Below, piece after piece: positions 33,566-46,859 of a stretch of DNA of 64,000 nucleotides. Below the pieces are notes generated by a model that searched no databases, was not told the origin of the DNA, and was given only the letters and a program-made list of their open reading frames with translations. The stretch is taken from the NCBI RefSeq assembly GCF_003286085.1, contig NW_020825362.1, forward strand, positions 1-64,000, written 5' to 3'. Both the position numbers and the translations under genes were made by a program. How positions within the stretch are numbered: position 1 is the first letter of the stretch; each line of letters begins with the position of its first letter. The DNA is from Drosophila persimilis. Lineage: Eukaryota; Arthropoda; Insecta; Diptera; Drosophilidae.

Positions 33566-36332
33566 AGTTAAAGGAAATTAAAATTTAATTTCAATTGGAA
33601 ATATATATATTTTACATATCGAAATATATATTTAAATCCTTGGGTTTTCGCTGGTTGTACAGAAAACCCATCTATAACCCATCCAAATCATACCAAATCA
33701 TGCCAGGTATACCTTTTCCACCTCTTTAACAATTACCAAAGCCTTTGGCACCAGAAGAGGATGAAGATCTATTGACAAATATCCCAAGAAATAAAGAAAG
33801 AATGTTCCCCACCTTCTTTGGCTCGTTGGATTTTCTCTCAGTGTGCTTTACTATTACAATTTGGCCACAGATCCAAACAATGTTGTTGTGGCCGGAGGAG
33901 CCTTGGTTTTGGTGCTCGCAGACAGCGGACTGGCGGACAGCCGGACTGCCGGACTGCCGGACTGCCGGACTGGCTGTCTGATCAAGACATTATCGATATG
34001 TTTTACGTAGTGGTCTCCGAGGCCTGGCTCTGGCCTGGCTCTGGCCTGGTCTGCTCTGCTCTTGGGCTCTCCCAGGAGAGAAATCCAATTAGCTGCGCTT
34101 GTGGCGGCCTTAGAGAAATGCCCCCAAGACGATGGACGGCGGACGGACGGGGGTCCACGCAGAGACATGCAAAAGGATCCAAGCCATGGCCAAAGCTTTA
34201 AAATTCAATTGTTGAACTACGCTTTTGTGGAGCTGCTGGGATCTCGGACTGAAGCTGGAGCTCGAAGCTGCGGCTGAGGCTGCGGCTAGCCAAAAAGAGA
34301 TTAAATCGCAGCGGCGACTGGGGGAAAAAAGTCAAGTCTAGTCGGGGTCCAAAAGGAAAACACCGCCACAGCCACAGCTCCAGCCACAGCTCCAGCCACA
34401 GCGAACGCGAACCCGAACCCGGGTCTGGGCGCAAAATTATAATTGCAAATTTTGTGGCAAGTACTCGTCGCAGTCGTTGCCGTGGTGGAGTCGTATACGA
34501 GAGTAAGTGAGAGTGTGGCGGCGTGATAAGGCCTCAAAGTTGGCCTGATAGTGTGTGCCCCACGATGGCGAGATCCGCAGAGAATGGGGGTACGATGGAG
34601 TCCAAGAGGTTAATTTGTGCAGGCAGCAAGGATGTGACATTAAATGCCGCCGATTTGCATTCATTTTGTGCAGCATAATGAGCCCCCTCCTCCCCTCCTC
34701 GACCTTCCCCAGAGAAAAGCCATGAAAAGGGCTCCCAGAAATCAATAAATTCAGTTTGAACCGAAAATGTACACCCTAATCACAGTGCCTGGATCTCAGT
34801 GGCGAAGCGAAACAAAAGAGGAGAGCCCCAGGCATCTATCAAAGTCAAAATAGAGCGTAGAATCGGTAGAATCGGTAGAATCCGTAGAATCCGATGCACA
34901 TGCAAATTGGCTCTCCGTCTGTCTGCTCCTGCCTTCATTCCTTCAGACCATGTGTTGACTTAAGTGCCACACAATTTACTACACTTTTGGCATGACAAAC
35001 GCATGGCGAACGCATAGAACATTGTGTAGCGGCCCCAAGCAGTGGCATGGGAACGCCGAGGCCCCGCAATCTGTGGCACAGGATGGTCTGTCGAGGTCCC
35101 ACAGGCCTCGCAGGCCTCACAAAAACTTGTAAAGAATTGCAGCAATTTTCTTCTTGTTAAGCAAACGTCACAGAACAAACCGCCCGCAATTGTTCCGCGG
35201 CTGTGGCTCCTCCTGGGCTCCGCTGCTGCCTGTTGCTTTGGCCAACGGACAAGACACATTTCGATCACTGTCAAAGGCTCTTGGCCCTCAAGTCGAGGCG
35301 GTGTCAATATTTTGTGAATTTACGCAGGCTCCAAGGCAGGCAGGAGGAGCACGAGGAGGGGCAGGCGGAGGGGCAGGCGAACGAGGTGGAGGCCTTGTTG
35401 ACATTTTCCTACTTTATGGTCAAGCACTCGCTTTGCGGTTTGTTTTGGGGCCCCAACAAATTTGCATATAATAAGCCGCATCAATGGCCCAAACGCACAC
35501 GATTTCTACACTGAGATTTTTCTCCACTGAGAGAAACGAAAGCCAAAACGAGCCAAAGGAAAGGTGGCTACTTTCGGGCATAGATTTCTGGCAGTGTTTT
35601 TGCTCATTTCCTTATAGAGATAGAGAGGGTGTACTAGGTGGAAGGAGGGGGAGTGGGGTGGGGGGGGCTGTGCCTGTTCTGTTTCGTCCTGTCACTTGTC
35701 AATCGAATCCCCGTACGGGAATAGACTTAAGTTTTCTGCGATATGTCTCATTTTCCATTGGATTTGGCAATGGCAGGTTCTCCTTTCAGCCATTCAGCCA
35801 TTCAGGCTCTCAACATTCGGTCTGGCAGTCCCCCCAGGCCCCCCAGCCCCCCAGCCCCCCAATCGTTGTCGTCGTTTGGGGCTAAACGCATTTGCAAAAT
35901 GCTTGACTTGGCATAATTGAACATCATTGATGGAGGAGTTTTGGAGTTGCAGTTGGAGCTGTGGATGTTGCAGACTGGAGGATGTACCCACAAAAGATCG
36001 AAGACGAGTCGACCGACCGACCACATGTTGACCCAATTCATAATCATGCTTAAACGCCGCCTGAACTTTCAACTTGCTCTTGGGGGCTCTCCTTCTCGAT
36101 GCAGATGCAACATAATGCAGATAATCATGTTAATAACAATGGACCCAATGATGATTAGGCCACGGTATGGAGCAGGCAACAGGCAACAGGCAACAAGAGA
36201 GGGGAAAGAGTCACTGAATGCTCACTCAATGGATGCCCAATGATGATGATGGTAGCCTTTCACCAACGCCACATGAACCTGCCGCCAGGTCTCCAATCCC
36301 AATCCCAATCCGAGTCCCATGACCAGTCCATT

Positions 36333-36348
36333 CCCCCCCCCCCCCCCC
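36333..36348. repeat. Poly(C) tract, 16 bases
   Basis: Sixteen consecutive C within a longer C-rich stretch that continues to about 36360. Confidence 0.9.
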
Positions 36349-37540
36349 ATTCCCCTCCCCGCGTCGTGTGTCCGCTGTGCCGCGCCGCGCCGCTCAGAGC
36401 AAACATAATTTTCACAATCAGGCGGGTGAATCTCGATCGCCTGCCCTGCTCCTGCCTTCCTTTGGGGCGGCTCTCTGGTTGCGCTTTCACATGACTCATA
36501 ACAAGCCGCAAGAAGCCCCAAAAAATGCAGGTTCCCAGAATGGAAATTCCAAAAAAAAAACCAACTTAAAGCCGAATATTGGAATGCTTTTTGAATGATA
36601 TTTCCCACCGAAACTCTCTAAGAGTTCTCTCTCATTTAAGGTACATTTTTGGCCAAAGGAAAAGCCCAAACCCAAACCCAAATCCAATCCGAAGGTGAAT
36701 GTCAGGTAGCTCCCCCCCTCCGCCCCCACGCCCCTGCAAGAGGGGCAACAAAGTAGCCATACCCTTTTGGCCAAGGTCTTATAAAGAGGCCTGAAAAAAG
36801 AAATTCTGAATAATTCGTGATCTGCAGGCGCAAAAAGAGGGTCACGTTGTTGTTGAAGCTGGCAAAAGCGAGGCTGCAGCATGCCTCCATCTCGAACCCA
36901 ACCCCCTCTCCACCTCCCCCTCCCCCTCCCCCTTCACTCGTACGAGTATGTGGGGATCTTCTGCTGCTGCTGCTGCTTCTGCCCTCTGTCCAGGCCGCAC
37001 GCCTGCACTCTAAACACGATTTCAAAATATTTCGCATAAATAAGTTAGTGTAACACACGAGAGAGCAGGAGCTCCAGCCCCAGCCCCCTCCCCCCTCTCC
37101 CCTCTCTCTCCTCGTTGCAAGCGTTGATCACACGTTCACATTATTTGATGATCGCACGATATGAGGCACTGCCGAAAAAAGGAAAAACCCAAAACGATGA
37201 TGACCAGCGGGAGGGGAGGGGAGAGGAGTGGACTTCCTCTGAACCATGATATTTCCATACACCCCACAAAAAGCCCCACAAAATCCACAAAATCCATGAT
37301 CGTGATAATCCATTATTAATGCCAATCAGCATATAAAAAAAACACACACACACTCCCCCCCAATGGCCAGACGGGGGGGGGGACAAAACATTGCCAAAAA
37401 CTCTGCGATGGCTCCTCGGGAACTCTTCTGGGGCTCTGATCATTTCCTGGCCGCAGCAACCAGCAGTTCTTATGGGATAGTCCAACCGTCCAGAGATTCC
37501 CATCGATTATGATCGCTAACCGGCGCTTCTATTCACTCCA

Positions 37541-37628
37541 CGCCGCTCCAGCCGGCTCCACCCCTCTCCACCCCTCTCCACCCGGCTCCACCCCGCTCCA
37601 CCCCGCTCCACCCCTCTCCACCCCGCTC
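37541..37628. repeat. 10-base minisatellite (CTCCACCCCG/CTCCACCCCT)
   Basis: About eight tandem CTCCACCC-based decamers with CG, CT or GG variants at the unit boundary. They create long frames on the minus strand that have no other gene character. Confidence 0.8.
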
Positions 37629-38406
37629 CATTCTCCCCACAACGACCATCGCCGCCCCGACCATTGACATGAGCAATTCGTAAGTTTGTCGCCTGCTGCT
37701 GCATTTTTTTTTTGGCTGGTGGGGGGTGGGTTGTGCAGGGGGGAAATTTGCATGCAACTTCTCCATTGGTGGTCTCCATTGCGGTTGTCATTATGGGGCA
37801 AGAAACAGGACCTCCCACATGCAGAAGCAGCAGCAGCAGCAGCAGCTCCTCGATTGTTTTGTTGCGGTTTTGTGCTACCGTTTGCCAGAACTTGGCTGCA
37901 GCACACAGTCCAGGGTAGCAAAGAGTGTGCTCGACTGCGGGCAAGGTGGGGGCGATCGCTGCCAATGATCGGAGATGGCTAGGTCTCCGAATAGATGCCT
38001 TTCGCTTGGACAGGAGCACCCTCTGCCCCACAAGGGGTACGCCCATAGTCGACTCCCTGTCGCTTTGGCGGGGCCCTGGGGGCGGGGTGTGGGGTGTGGG
38101 GGAGCCTTTCCTTGTTTTGGTCTCATAATTGTACGAAATTTAGTTCGCATGCCCTTGCGGTCGCTTGGGAGCAGCAGTGGCAGCGGCAGCGACAGAGCAC
38201 TTTGGGGGCCCCCTCGCTTTCAATGCCTTAACGGGAGAACAATAAATGTTTTCCTTTTGGTTTTTTTTTGTTTTTGGGGAGGCTACTGTTGCCAGCTACT
38301 GTTGCTGCCTCCCCCCGGTGGGGGAATGGTGGAAAAACTTTCGCGAAATGAATGAAAACTTCAATTTTTATCGAGTGCATGGCTCATAATTACAAGAAGC
38401 GAGTGG

Positions 38407-38410
<4 letters not shown>

Positions 38411-38443
<33 letters not shown>
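38411..38443. repeat. (GA)n microsatellite
   Basis: About sixteen GA dinucleotides on the plus strand. Confidence 0.9.
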
Positions 38444-38445
<2 letters not shown>

Positions 38446-39672
38446 CCCCAAAAAGCGGCGGTCCGCCAGCTCCCTGTTGCAGCCTCCTGCCACTGCACTC
38501 CCGTACTCCTGCACTCCTGTACTCCTGTACTCCTGCACTCAATATTCAATTTTGCATTTTACAACAAATGCGTGCCTTACCATATTTAGTTGGCGTGCAA
38601 AAATAAGCCAAAAACCGAGGCTACGGCCAAAGAGTCGATGCCTGAAAACTGAAGTTGAAGCTAAGGCCACAAAATGTTTACTGCGATGGTGGTGCTGCCG
38701 CTGGTGGGGCAGGGCAGTGTCGTCTCTGGCTCTGCCTCTGGGCTCTCTGTGTGGATTTGTGGATTGTGGATTGTGCATTGTGCTTATCATTTACATAGCT
38801 TAGCATTTTGATGACCCAAGAAGCAAACAGCCATAGCCATGGCCATGGAATTGATGTGGGGTGGTGGCAGGGGGGGACTGCCTCCTTTCTGGTAGCAGCA
38901 AAAAAATTAATTTCAAATTAAATTTATGGCGCCGTCAGGAAAAAGGAAAGCGGCGTACTCTCCTCCCTCCTTCCTGCTCCCACTTCGTGCTGGACCGCAA
39001 CAAAGTGATTTATAACTGTTGGAGCTCCTTACTCGTACATCGTACGTCGTACGTCGTACGTCGTGTGTCCCCTCCCTCCGTAGCCTCGTAAAAGCCTCGC
39101 CGGAGAGCCGGAGAGCCGGAGAGCCGGAGACCCAAACGCACATTGTGACCACTCATCTTGTCGGCTATAAATGTCCAAATGAGTTTTCTGCCGAGTGATG
39201 CCCATCATCGGGGCGGCGGCGGCGGCAGGCGGCAGGCGGCGGCAGGCGGCACTCTGTTTTGTGGTCACTTTGTTGTCTCTGATCTTGGACTTAATCGTTT
39301 TGGAATTGCTTTATTAATAGAACAGAACAGAAATGCTGGCATCTTTTTGGGCCAAGATTTGCATAGCCCATAAGTAGATCCTCCAAATGGTAGGGTATTT
39401 CATTTGACCCAGGTTGAACCTGGGACTGGGGACTGGCAACTGACATGTTTTATGCTCTCGATGCTCTCGAGCCTGCAACCTCAGCATGACACTCTCTGGC
39501 TGATGTGCTGTGCTGTGATGTGATGTGATGTGATGCCTGCCTCCTGATGATTTAAGTGAATAATTGCCACACACTCACGCTGGCCACGAACAAAAACAAC
39601 AACAACAACAAAAAGTTAAACAAAATAATTATAATAAAGAAAGACACAAAAAACTTGAAGCAAAAAAGGGGT

Positions 39673-39688
39673 GGGGGGGGGGGGGGGG
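39673..39688. repeat. Poly(G) tract, 16 bases
   Basis: Sixteen consecutive G after an A-rich stretch. Confidence 0.9.
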
Positions 39689-40481
39689 ATTGAGTACGGA
39701 TGAGTACCACCGGAGTACGGATGATGATGACCGTCAGAAGAGCCTAGGCGCAATCAGGCCATGAGATGCCGCGATGCCGCGATGCCGCGCACCGCACAGC
39801 AATTAGAACGGAAGGCATCGCAGCAGCAGCACAGCAGCAGCATTACGAAGGATGGATATCTCCAGGAGGGGCATGGCCTCGCATGCAACATATTTAACAC
39901 TCCCTTGCTGTGCTGTCCAGTGCTGTGCATTCCTCCGTTCGATATGATATATGTGCATGTGCATGTATGTATGTGTATGTGTGTATTGCGAGCGAACTAG
40001 AAAAAGCAGTCGTCGACGCATTGTCGCCGCCGCGGTCGTCGCAGCATTTACTGTTGCGGTTGGTGGTCATTTGCCTGCGGTGCCGCTTAAGTGATTTGTT
40101 CAAACCGAAGACGAAGACTGCCCCCCATAGGAACTCCCCACCCCCCCCCACCACCGGTGAACAGCGGTAGCTAGAGATGGGAGCAAAAGGAATAAAACCA
40201 TTCTATAAAAGCAAAAGCACAAAAACAAAGCGAAACGACAGCCGAGGCTTAACGGCACGGCTCTGGCTCTGGCTCTGGCAGTGTTTCTGTGTTTCGTTCT
40301 TCGTTTCTTTTTTGGCTTCGGCAATTGTTTCGTGCCGACACGAAGCCCAAGAACGAGCAGAGCAGCGGCAGAGGAAGTGCATCATATTTGATATTTCGGC
40401 GCTGCTGCTGCGACTGCTGCGACTGCTGCTTCGAAAGCTTCTACTCTTTCTATTTTCGTTGTTGGTGCTTCCTGGGCTCAC

Positions 40482-40511
40482 CTCTTTCCCTCTCTCCAGC
40501 CAGCGCTGTTA
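40482..40511 (-). other. Candidate 30-base micro-exon on the minus strand
   Basis: On the minus strand a strong acceptor (CTCTGCTCCTGCTTTTGCAG) is followed by 30 bases and a strong donor (GAG|GTGAGC). Two of three frames are open (N-S-A-G-W-R-E-G-K or T-A-L-A-G-E-R-E-R). The length is a multiple of three. It could be a coding micro-exon or a non-coding exon of the minus-strand gene whose first coding exon is at 26-110. The evidence is only the splice signals. Confidence 0.25.
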
Positions 40512-40950
40512 CTGCAAAAGCAGGAGCAGAGCAATATTTACACCCAGGGAAAAAAAGGCGTGCACTTTGTTGGAGAGCAGAAACAGTAATGAGTCGAACG
40601 AATTGATTTAGAGGGCCTCTCGTCTCTATATCTAGGAACTACTGTGTTCCATTTACATTTCATTGAAAGTGTACGAATTTAAGCCAAATCCCGCACTGCT
40701 TGTGCCTGTACAAACCAAATCGACTTTCAGCAGAGTCCCAACTATAGATATTGCTACATATTTTCCTCCGTTTTCGAAGCACTCAAACCCATAAGGAGAG
40801 CATATTGCCACACAGATTCCCAGTCACGCTCTCATCTCTAGCAGCCCCCCGAAACAGCCCGAAACGATGAGGCTATGAGGAGGGAGGGGGACTGCACCTG
40901 GGACTTCATTAATATGTATGACTGTCCATGAGCCATAAGTCCAAACTGGA

Positions 40951-40959
40951 CTCTCTCTC

Positions 40960-41003
<44 letters not shown>

Positions 41004-41020
41004 ACTCACTCACTCACTCA
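40951..41020. repeat. (CT)n followed by (CACT)n
   Basis: A compound microsatellite: CT dinucleotides interrupted once by CA, then six CACT tetranucleotides. Confidence 0.9.
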
Positions 41021-42674
41021 GTCTGCTGAAGTGCAAACTGTTTAATTGCGGAATAATTGTTTTGCACACATAACCTCGCACCGTTCCAAAAACAAAATGA
41101 GACGATACGTGGGACTCGGGGAGTCGAGGAGTCGTGCAGGAAGGAGGATCAAGCCGCGTACCAGGCCATAAAAAGCATATTAAGTGCGAATTAATGACCA
41201 CAAAAGGTTTTTTCTTCGAGCATAAAATAACGAACGAAAAACGGAGCACACACACACACTGCAGAAAAAGATTACGCCACCAGAGAGTCACCAGAGATTT
41301 GCTTGCTGGCGAGAGAGTCTGCGGAGGAATTGCAGCCTCCGGCGGTGATTAAGTCGGGGTTTGCCTCGAGTCAGCGGCAGCGGCAGCGGCAGCGGCAGCG
41401 TCGCTTAAGTACAGTCATTTAATTAGTCTTTAGTTTTAATGTATTTGTATTACAATTTATTAGCACTTATGGGCACAGCAACAGCACAGCAACAGCACAG
41501 CAACAGAAGATGAGACCGAAAACGAAAACGAAAACGAGGACGAGGAGGAAGTGTCATTACCATTAAAACTCAATGCTTGCAGCTTATGCTCGAGGTTTAC
41601 GACTCTAAAGAGAGCGGGAGAGAGAGAGAGAGGGAGAGAGAGAGAGGGTGAGATTCCGTTCTATATAAAATATGCTCTGCCTCCGTTATGTGTTCGTAAA
41701 ACACTCGTTTCTTCGTATCAATTGAGACAAGATCGCCCCACGATCGAATGATCAGGTTTGCCTTGTTTCCGATGGTTTTTCTTTGCATATTTAACAGGGA
41801 GTGGGGGGGTGGAGGAGATCCCCAATCTAGTGCTATACATTTCTTAAACGAAATCAATTCAAATCGCAGACCTTAACAGCTTTTCAAACGCGAGCTTGTT
41901 TTGTTTTTTGTTTTTTGTGTGTGTGTTTTTTTCTATAACAAATTCTTGCATTAATTTCAAATCAATTTTCTTCACAGCTTCGGCTCTGGGCCAAACAAAA
42001 AAAAAACCCCAAAAGACCGTCCAAGCCCCGTGAAAAGATTGGCTCGGGGATGGAAAACACACACAAAACAAAGGAACTTCATTGTTTCATCGCGACTGTA
42101 AAAAAGATTTATGCGTCCAAGTGAAATCATTTATCATGCTTAATTAAAATTGAAATGTTTACCAGGCTGACTTCTTCGCGGCCGTTTCGGAGGAGAGCCA
42201 TAGGACAGCCGTAGAGCTACCAAAATGGGACTTTAGTTTCAGGTCAAGTTCTTTCTTTATTTTTTTCTCTGGGGAAGGGGAAGGGGAAGGGTATCTGGGA
42301 CTGGGGATCGGGGACTGGGGATCGGGGACTGGGGATATTATTAGTTGCCCTGACACATTGTTACACAAAATGCATTTAACCGGTTTTCCTTCTAGCTCAA
42401 TTCTCAATCTTCTCTCTCGTCTTTCGCTTCACAGCCATCGTTTCCCCGATATCCATTGTTTGGGTCCCATTTAGCGGTGCGTTTCCAATGCAAAGCGACC
42501 GTTTATCTTTTAATTGTAACAGTTTCTGGCATAAATTAACACACACACACACACACACACATACAGTACAGTGCGTGTCATAAATCGTGTTCGGCTTGAC
42601 CATACAAAAAGCTGGCGACATTTCTTATTGATGATATCATTGGGGGAGATTTACATCATAAAAGGATTTTCAGC

Positions 42675-42700
42675 GGGGGGGGGGGGGGGGGGGGGGGGGG
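42675..42700. repeat. Poly(G) tract, 26 bases
   Basis: Twenty-six consecutive G on the plus strand after TTTTCAGC. Confidence 0.9.
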
Positions 42701-44275
42701 TCTGGGCTTGGAAAAAGGGTCACCTGTCCTGAACTAATCCCCGCCGATATTGGTTCTCATTAGAAACTGTTTCTTCTCACAGTAGCTCTCGGAATTGTGT
42801 CGTTGTTCTGTGTTCTATAGAGGGGTTTTTCTCTGAGACCCTCCCCCTGCTCTAGAGACTAGATCTGGGATAGATCTCAGAGGTTATAGCCTCTGGAATA
42901 ACAGGATTTTGTGCACAGACTCCTAGGATGCGAATTCTGTGATCAATAATATATGGGTAATGATATTATCAACTAGATGGCAAAATCTGTTGTCAATTGG
43001 ATCATTGGATCAGAGCCGAAACATTTCCATGGTTTTTAAATAGTTTAAATACCCTTTAATTCAATTAAAACCCCTAAAAGAGTACATTAGGTAGATTCCA
43101 AAAGGGTTTCCATGGTCTCATTGAATTTTTGAAATTTTCTATAATTTGTACAGAATATTGTTGGTTTTTTTTCTTAAGTGGTTCCTCGCTTGACGCCACC
43201 TTCTGTATTTGTATCTGTATCTGTTGCTGTGTGTCTCTGATTCCTCATAATTATTTTGTATAATCAATGGCTCATTAAATCAATCAGAGCAGAATCTATT
43301 CATTTGCAATGTAGATTTCGAATCAATCGTCGCAGTGCGGGGGGGGGGGGGGTGTAGAATTCATAGAAATTTATCTGCGAAATGCGAAAATCACACAACG
43401 CACACCGCACAGATACGAATACAAGTACAATTATTCGCTGCCCCCATTCAGCAGTGCTGTGTGTGTGTGTGTGTGTGTGTGTTGTATCGATCGATTCCAC
43501 TGACTGTCTGTCTGTCTGTCTGTCTGAATGACTGCTCCCCCGTTAATAGAATTCTATGATATTTGCACATTTGCTTCTATATCTATATCTCTACCCTCTC
43601 TATCCCCCACCTGTACCTGTGCCTGTGACTGGGAAGGTGTGGTAGAGTGCCTCGGCTGTGCCACAAGCTACAAGCTACAGTTATTATTGAGTCTCTCCCT
43701 CGCCCGATGCCAAGTTAAAGTTCAATGATGTCATTACTCACTAATTCACACCTAAGTTTTGAATACTATATCTGTTACCCCCCACACCCCCACACCCCCA
43801 CACCCCTCTGCTGGTTGCACTCTACTGCTCTACGGTGCACTGTGCTCTCTGATCGATATCGTATAAATATCTTTATTTGGCTAAATGAAACTCGTACTCG
43901 TAGTCGTACAGAAAATACAGAAAAATTTGTCTACCACCCGTGGCGTTGTATTCAACAAAATTTAGTTAATTGATTTGGAATTTCTGCCTCGTGTATCTCT
44001 TATTGTTTATGGCCTTAAGGTAGCTGTGACGTTGGCTGGCTGCTGCTGGCTCTGCTTTGTGATAAATAAAATATGAGTTCTGGCTAAGTTTGTTGCCTAA
44101 GTTATTGGTTTTTTGACAACGAAATGTCAATGAATTCGAATGTGAAAATCAGTTCAGCGTCGTAGATGGGGAGCCCCTCTGCTGAGGCCTTTTGTCTGCT
44201 GAGTACCTTTCAATTGTCTAAAGTCGAAACGTGGTCTGTTGTTTCTACGAATTAACACTTTTAGAGTCTCTCTCT

Positions 44276-44304
<29 letters not shown>
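44276..44304. repeat. Poly(C) tract, 29 bases, followed by poly(A)
   Basis: Twenty-nine C preceded by a CT run and followed immediately by eleven A. Confidence 0.9.
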
Positions 44305-44314
<10 letters not shown>

Positions 44315-44741
44315 AGTTAATTTAAATCAATGCGCAATCTGTTAAGCGGCACCACTCGTGCGTTGCTGAAACAAAATGCCAATCGGAACCAACTCTCGTT
44401 GGTTGGGCTCCAAAAAGTGTTAAGTATGGGGCCTGTTACTTATTTTTGGGCCTCACTGTTTGCCTTGGCAATCAGTTGGCTGATAATTTTCATGTCAATT
44501 GTTGGCTATGCTGTGTTGTTTGTTGTGTTTCTCTGTGTGTGTGTCTATCCATCGATAAAAACTTAACAGGAGAGAAGACTCCTCCACTCCACTCCACTCC
44601 ACTCTCCACTCTTTGTTCTCTTTGTCTTTCCCTCTGCGCATTTTGAGTTGCATTTTAATTATGTCTAATAGGTTTTTGGGGCTCCAAGTTTTTTTTTTTT
44701 GTGGATAGTTCCATTTAGCAGGCCGCGTTAGTTAGCTTACC

Positions 44742-44787
44742 GTTGGAGGCCTTTGGGTGGTCCCTTTCACACGGTGCTTGTCGTTTC
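44742..44787 (-). other. Candidate 46-base exon on the minus strand (weak)
   Basis: On the minus strand a GTGTGTGTGTGCAG acceptor and a CG|GTAAGC donor bound 46 bases, with two of three frames open (one reads K-R-Q-A-P-C-E-R-D-H-P-K-A-S-N). The acceptor tract is a GT microsatellite, which can imitate a splice acceptor, so this may be chance. Confidence 0.15.
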
Positions 44788-46859
44788 TGCACACACACAC
44801 ACACACAGAGATCAAATGGGAATTACTATGGATATTCCCATGGATCCATCATCCCAAACCAAAACGAACCGATACGAACCGCGAGTGACCTCAAACCCAA
44901 CATTCAATCATTGTACACCACCCACAAAAAAAACAGAAAAAAAAAACACACAGCTCTGTGGTTTGGCCATCTGCAATCACAACAACAACAACAATCGGCT
45001 AAGGCATGTAAGGCCAATCAATGAATAAACTTGGTCAATGGCTATAATTGCCCCTTGCCCAAGTGTTAATGCCTTTGGATCGGATCGGAATAACTATGGA
45101 AAACGTGATTAAAGATGCTCTATGCAAAAGCAATTGTATATCGTTTAAAGGGTACCACAGGCAATGATGTTTCAAGGTAAAACCCGACCAAAGTATTTCA
45201 GAAAGGAAAAGTATTGCTCCTCCTTTGAGGGCCTGCAGGAGGAGACCTTTGTCTGAAGGGTTACCCTCGCACTTGAACAGGGCATCCATTGGTCCATACA
45301 CCGAGTGGCTGTACCACTTCCATGTTATTGAAAACGAATCACAAATCTTTGGGCTTTGGCTTTGGCTTTGGCAAATCGCTTTTCGCTGAAGCGCTTAATG
45401 TGGGAAAATATCGATGAAGCTGCTGCTGCCAGTCCCCAGTCCCCAGTCGCCAGCCTTAGATTTCGAGCTACAATTTCAGCTCGGGCTTCAATCTTCAGTC
45501 GCCAACGGTTGGGGGCATGCCCCACCAAAAAGCTTTGTCTCCCACTCCCAGAGCTCCTCGCTGCCTCGCTGCCTCGCCGACTCGCTGACTATTAAAATCG
45601 AAACTATCGTACGTCATGCATATAATTACAATTACAAATGTACAGTCACAGACATATCCAACATGCATTTTTATGCTTCATTTCCTGTGGGGCCTGTGGA
45701 CATCCATGGCATGGCTTGGCATGGCTTGGCATGGCTTGGGATGGCTTGGGATGGCTTCGGATGGGATGGTATCGATTGTGGAGGAGCTCTTGGCTGCATA
45801 TTAATTTTCGATGGTTTTTGGGTGGCTTTTGTTTGGCGGGGAGGCGCAAAGTGCATGTGGCGGCCATACGAAATGTGCATTTAATTGACAGAAACCCCAG
45901 AACCGGGGAATATTTTCATTAACAAAATACAGAAATACGAAAATACGAAAAGCAAAGGCTTTACAGTTAGCCATCGATCCGGTGGGCTTTAGCTTTCTTC
46001 TGACAGCCCGCGACCTGACTCCGACTCCCCCACGGACTCCTCCTCCTCCTCCTCCACCTCCTCCTCCTCCTCCTCCTCCTCCACCTCCTCCTGGCATTGT
46101 GTGTATCGTCGGCAAATGTTGAATAACTTTCATGTTCTGCCCGATTCCGATTCTGATTCCGATTCTGTTTCTGATTTTGATAAATGCCTTTGAACAGGTT
46201 TTGCATAAAATGATGATGTCTGCCGACTGTAGATCGAATTTGTTCTTTTGGCCTTTCAATTATTGGGCCTGTCTGTCACTCCCAACCCCCCCCAACGCCC
46301 CAACCCCCAGACTTTTGCACGTCCAGCATTCTGGACTCTGTCTTGTGTGTCTTGTGTGTGTGTTGCATGTTGCATTTGTGACAGGCGAACGCAATTATAA
46401 CGTGACTTTATGAAGTGGTAATGAAGCCATTAGGTTTTCGGCTGCCCCCTCCCCCTCCCCCACCCCCCACAACATGGGAGTGGGCCCAACTTCTTCAATA
46501 TTTACGACAGGAAATTGCGCTTTGCATTTGAAAATCGAAAAATATTTTCCATTCTATGGTTTTGTTTTTTTAAGTTTTATTGGTTTTAAATGATAGTTTT
46601 ATGTATTTGAGCCATGGGAAGTGCTCGATGATAGATGATAGATTTATGCACGATTCGTGTTTGGATTTGGAAGAGCTTTTCGAAAGTTTTTCGGTTAGGA
46701 TCTTGCCCGGGGGGACTACGATTCCCCACACACTCGTACTCGTATCCGTATATCTTAAATGTTCCTTGAGGTGATTTCGATTTGCATTCGTGATGGATGC
46801 GGTTCGGGTTTTGGAATTGACGAAATTGTTGGCCCATAAAATGTGTCAAAAACGGGGCA
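44788..46859. other. Non-coding stretch
   Basis: No gene is supported. It includes a decamer TGGCATGGCT repeat (45703-45770) and a CCTCCTCCT/CCACCT run (46036-46092). Frames with tryptophan/glycine or arginine repeats come from these. Confidence 0.4.
45703..45770. repeat. Decamer tandem repeat (ATGGCTTGGC)
   Basis: Five or six tandem copies of ATGGCTTGGC grading into ATGGCTTGGG and ATGGCTTCGG. Confidence 0.8.

Larger units (their letters stand above)
33621..40481. other. Non-coding stretch, microsatellite-rich
   Basis: No gene is supported. Contents include GGACTGCC repeats (33926-33972), CCACAGCTCCAG repeats (34371-34400), a poly(C) tract (36333-36348), a 10-base minisatellite (37541-37628) followed by a donor-like GTAAGT at 37676, a (GA)n (38411-38443), CTCCTGTACT repeats (38503-38540), TACGTCG repeats (39040-39064), GGAGAGCC repeats (39100-39130), a poly(G) (39673-39688) and a consensus TATAAAAG at 40204 of unknown relevance. 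Confidence 0.4.
40512..44741. other. Non-coding stretch
   Basis: No gene is supported. It holds a long CT/CACT microsatellite (40951-41020), CAACAG repeats (about 41475-41505), an (AC)n at 42540-42561, poly(G) tracts at 42675-42700 and 43339-43352, a GGGGACTGGGGATC repeat (42298-42335), a (GT)n at 43459-43481 and a 29-base poly(C) at 44276-44304. Confidence 0.4.

Noticed and set aside
35484..35885. 133-codon plus-strand frame
   Set aside because: Non-ATG start, G- and C-run derived residues and no domain; treated as chance.
40204..40211. TATAAAAG as a promoter TATA box
   Set aside because: Matches the consensus, but no initiator or downstream coding exon on the plus strand was found.
45801..46259. 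Minus-strand frame with a glycine/arginine-rich run
   Set aside because: Produced by the CCTCCTCCT microsatellite at 46036-46092.
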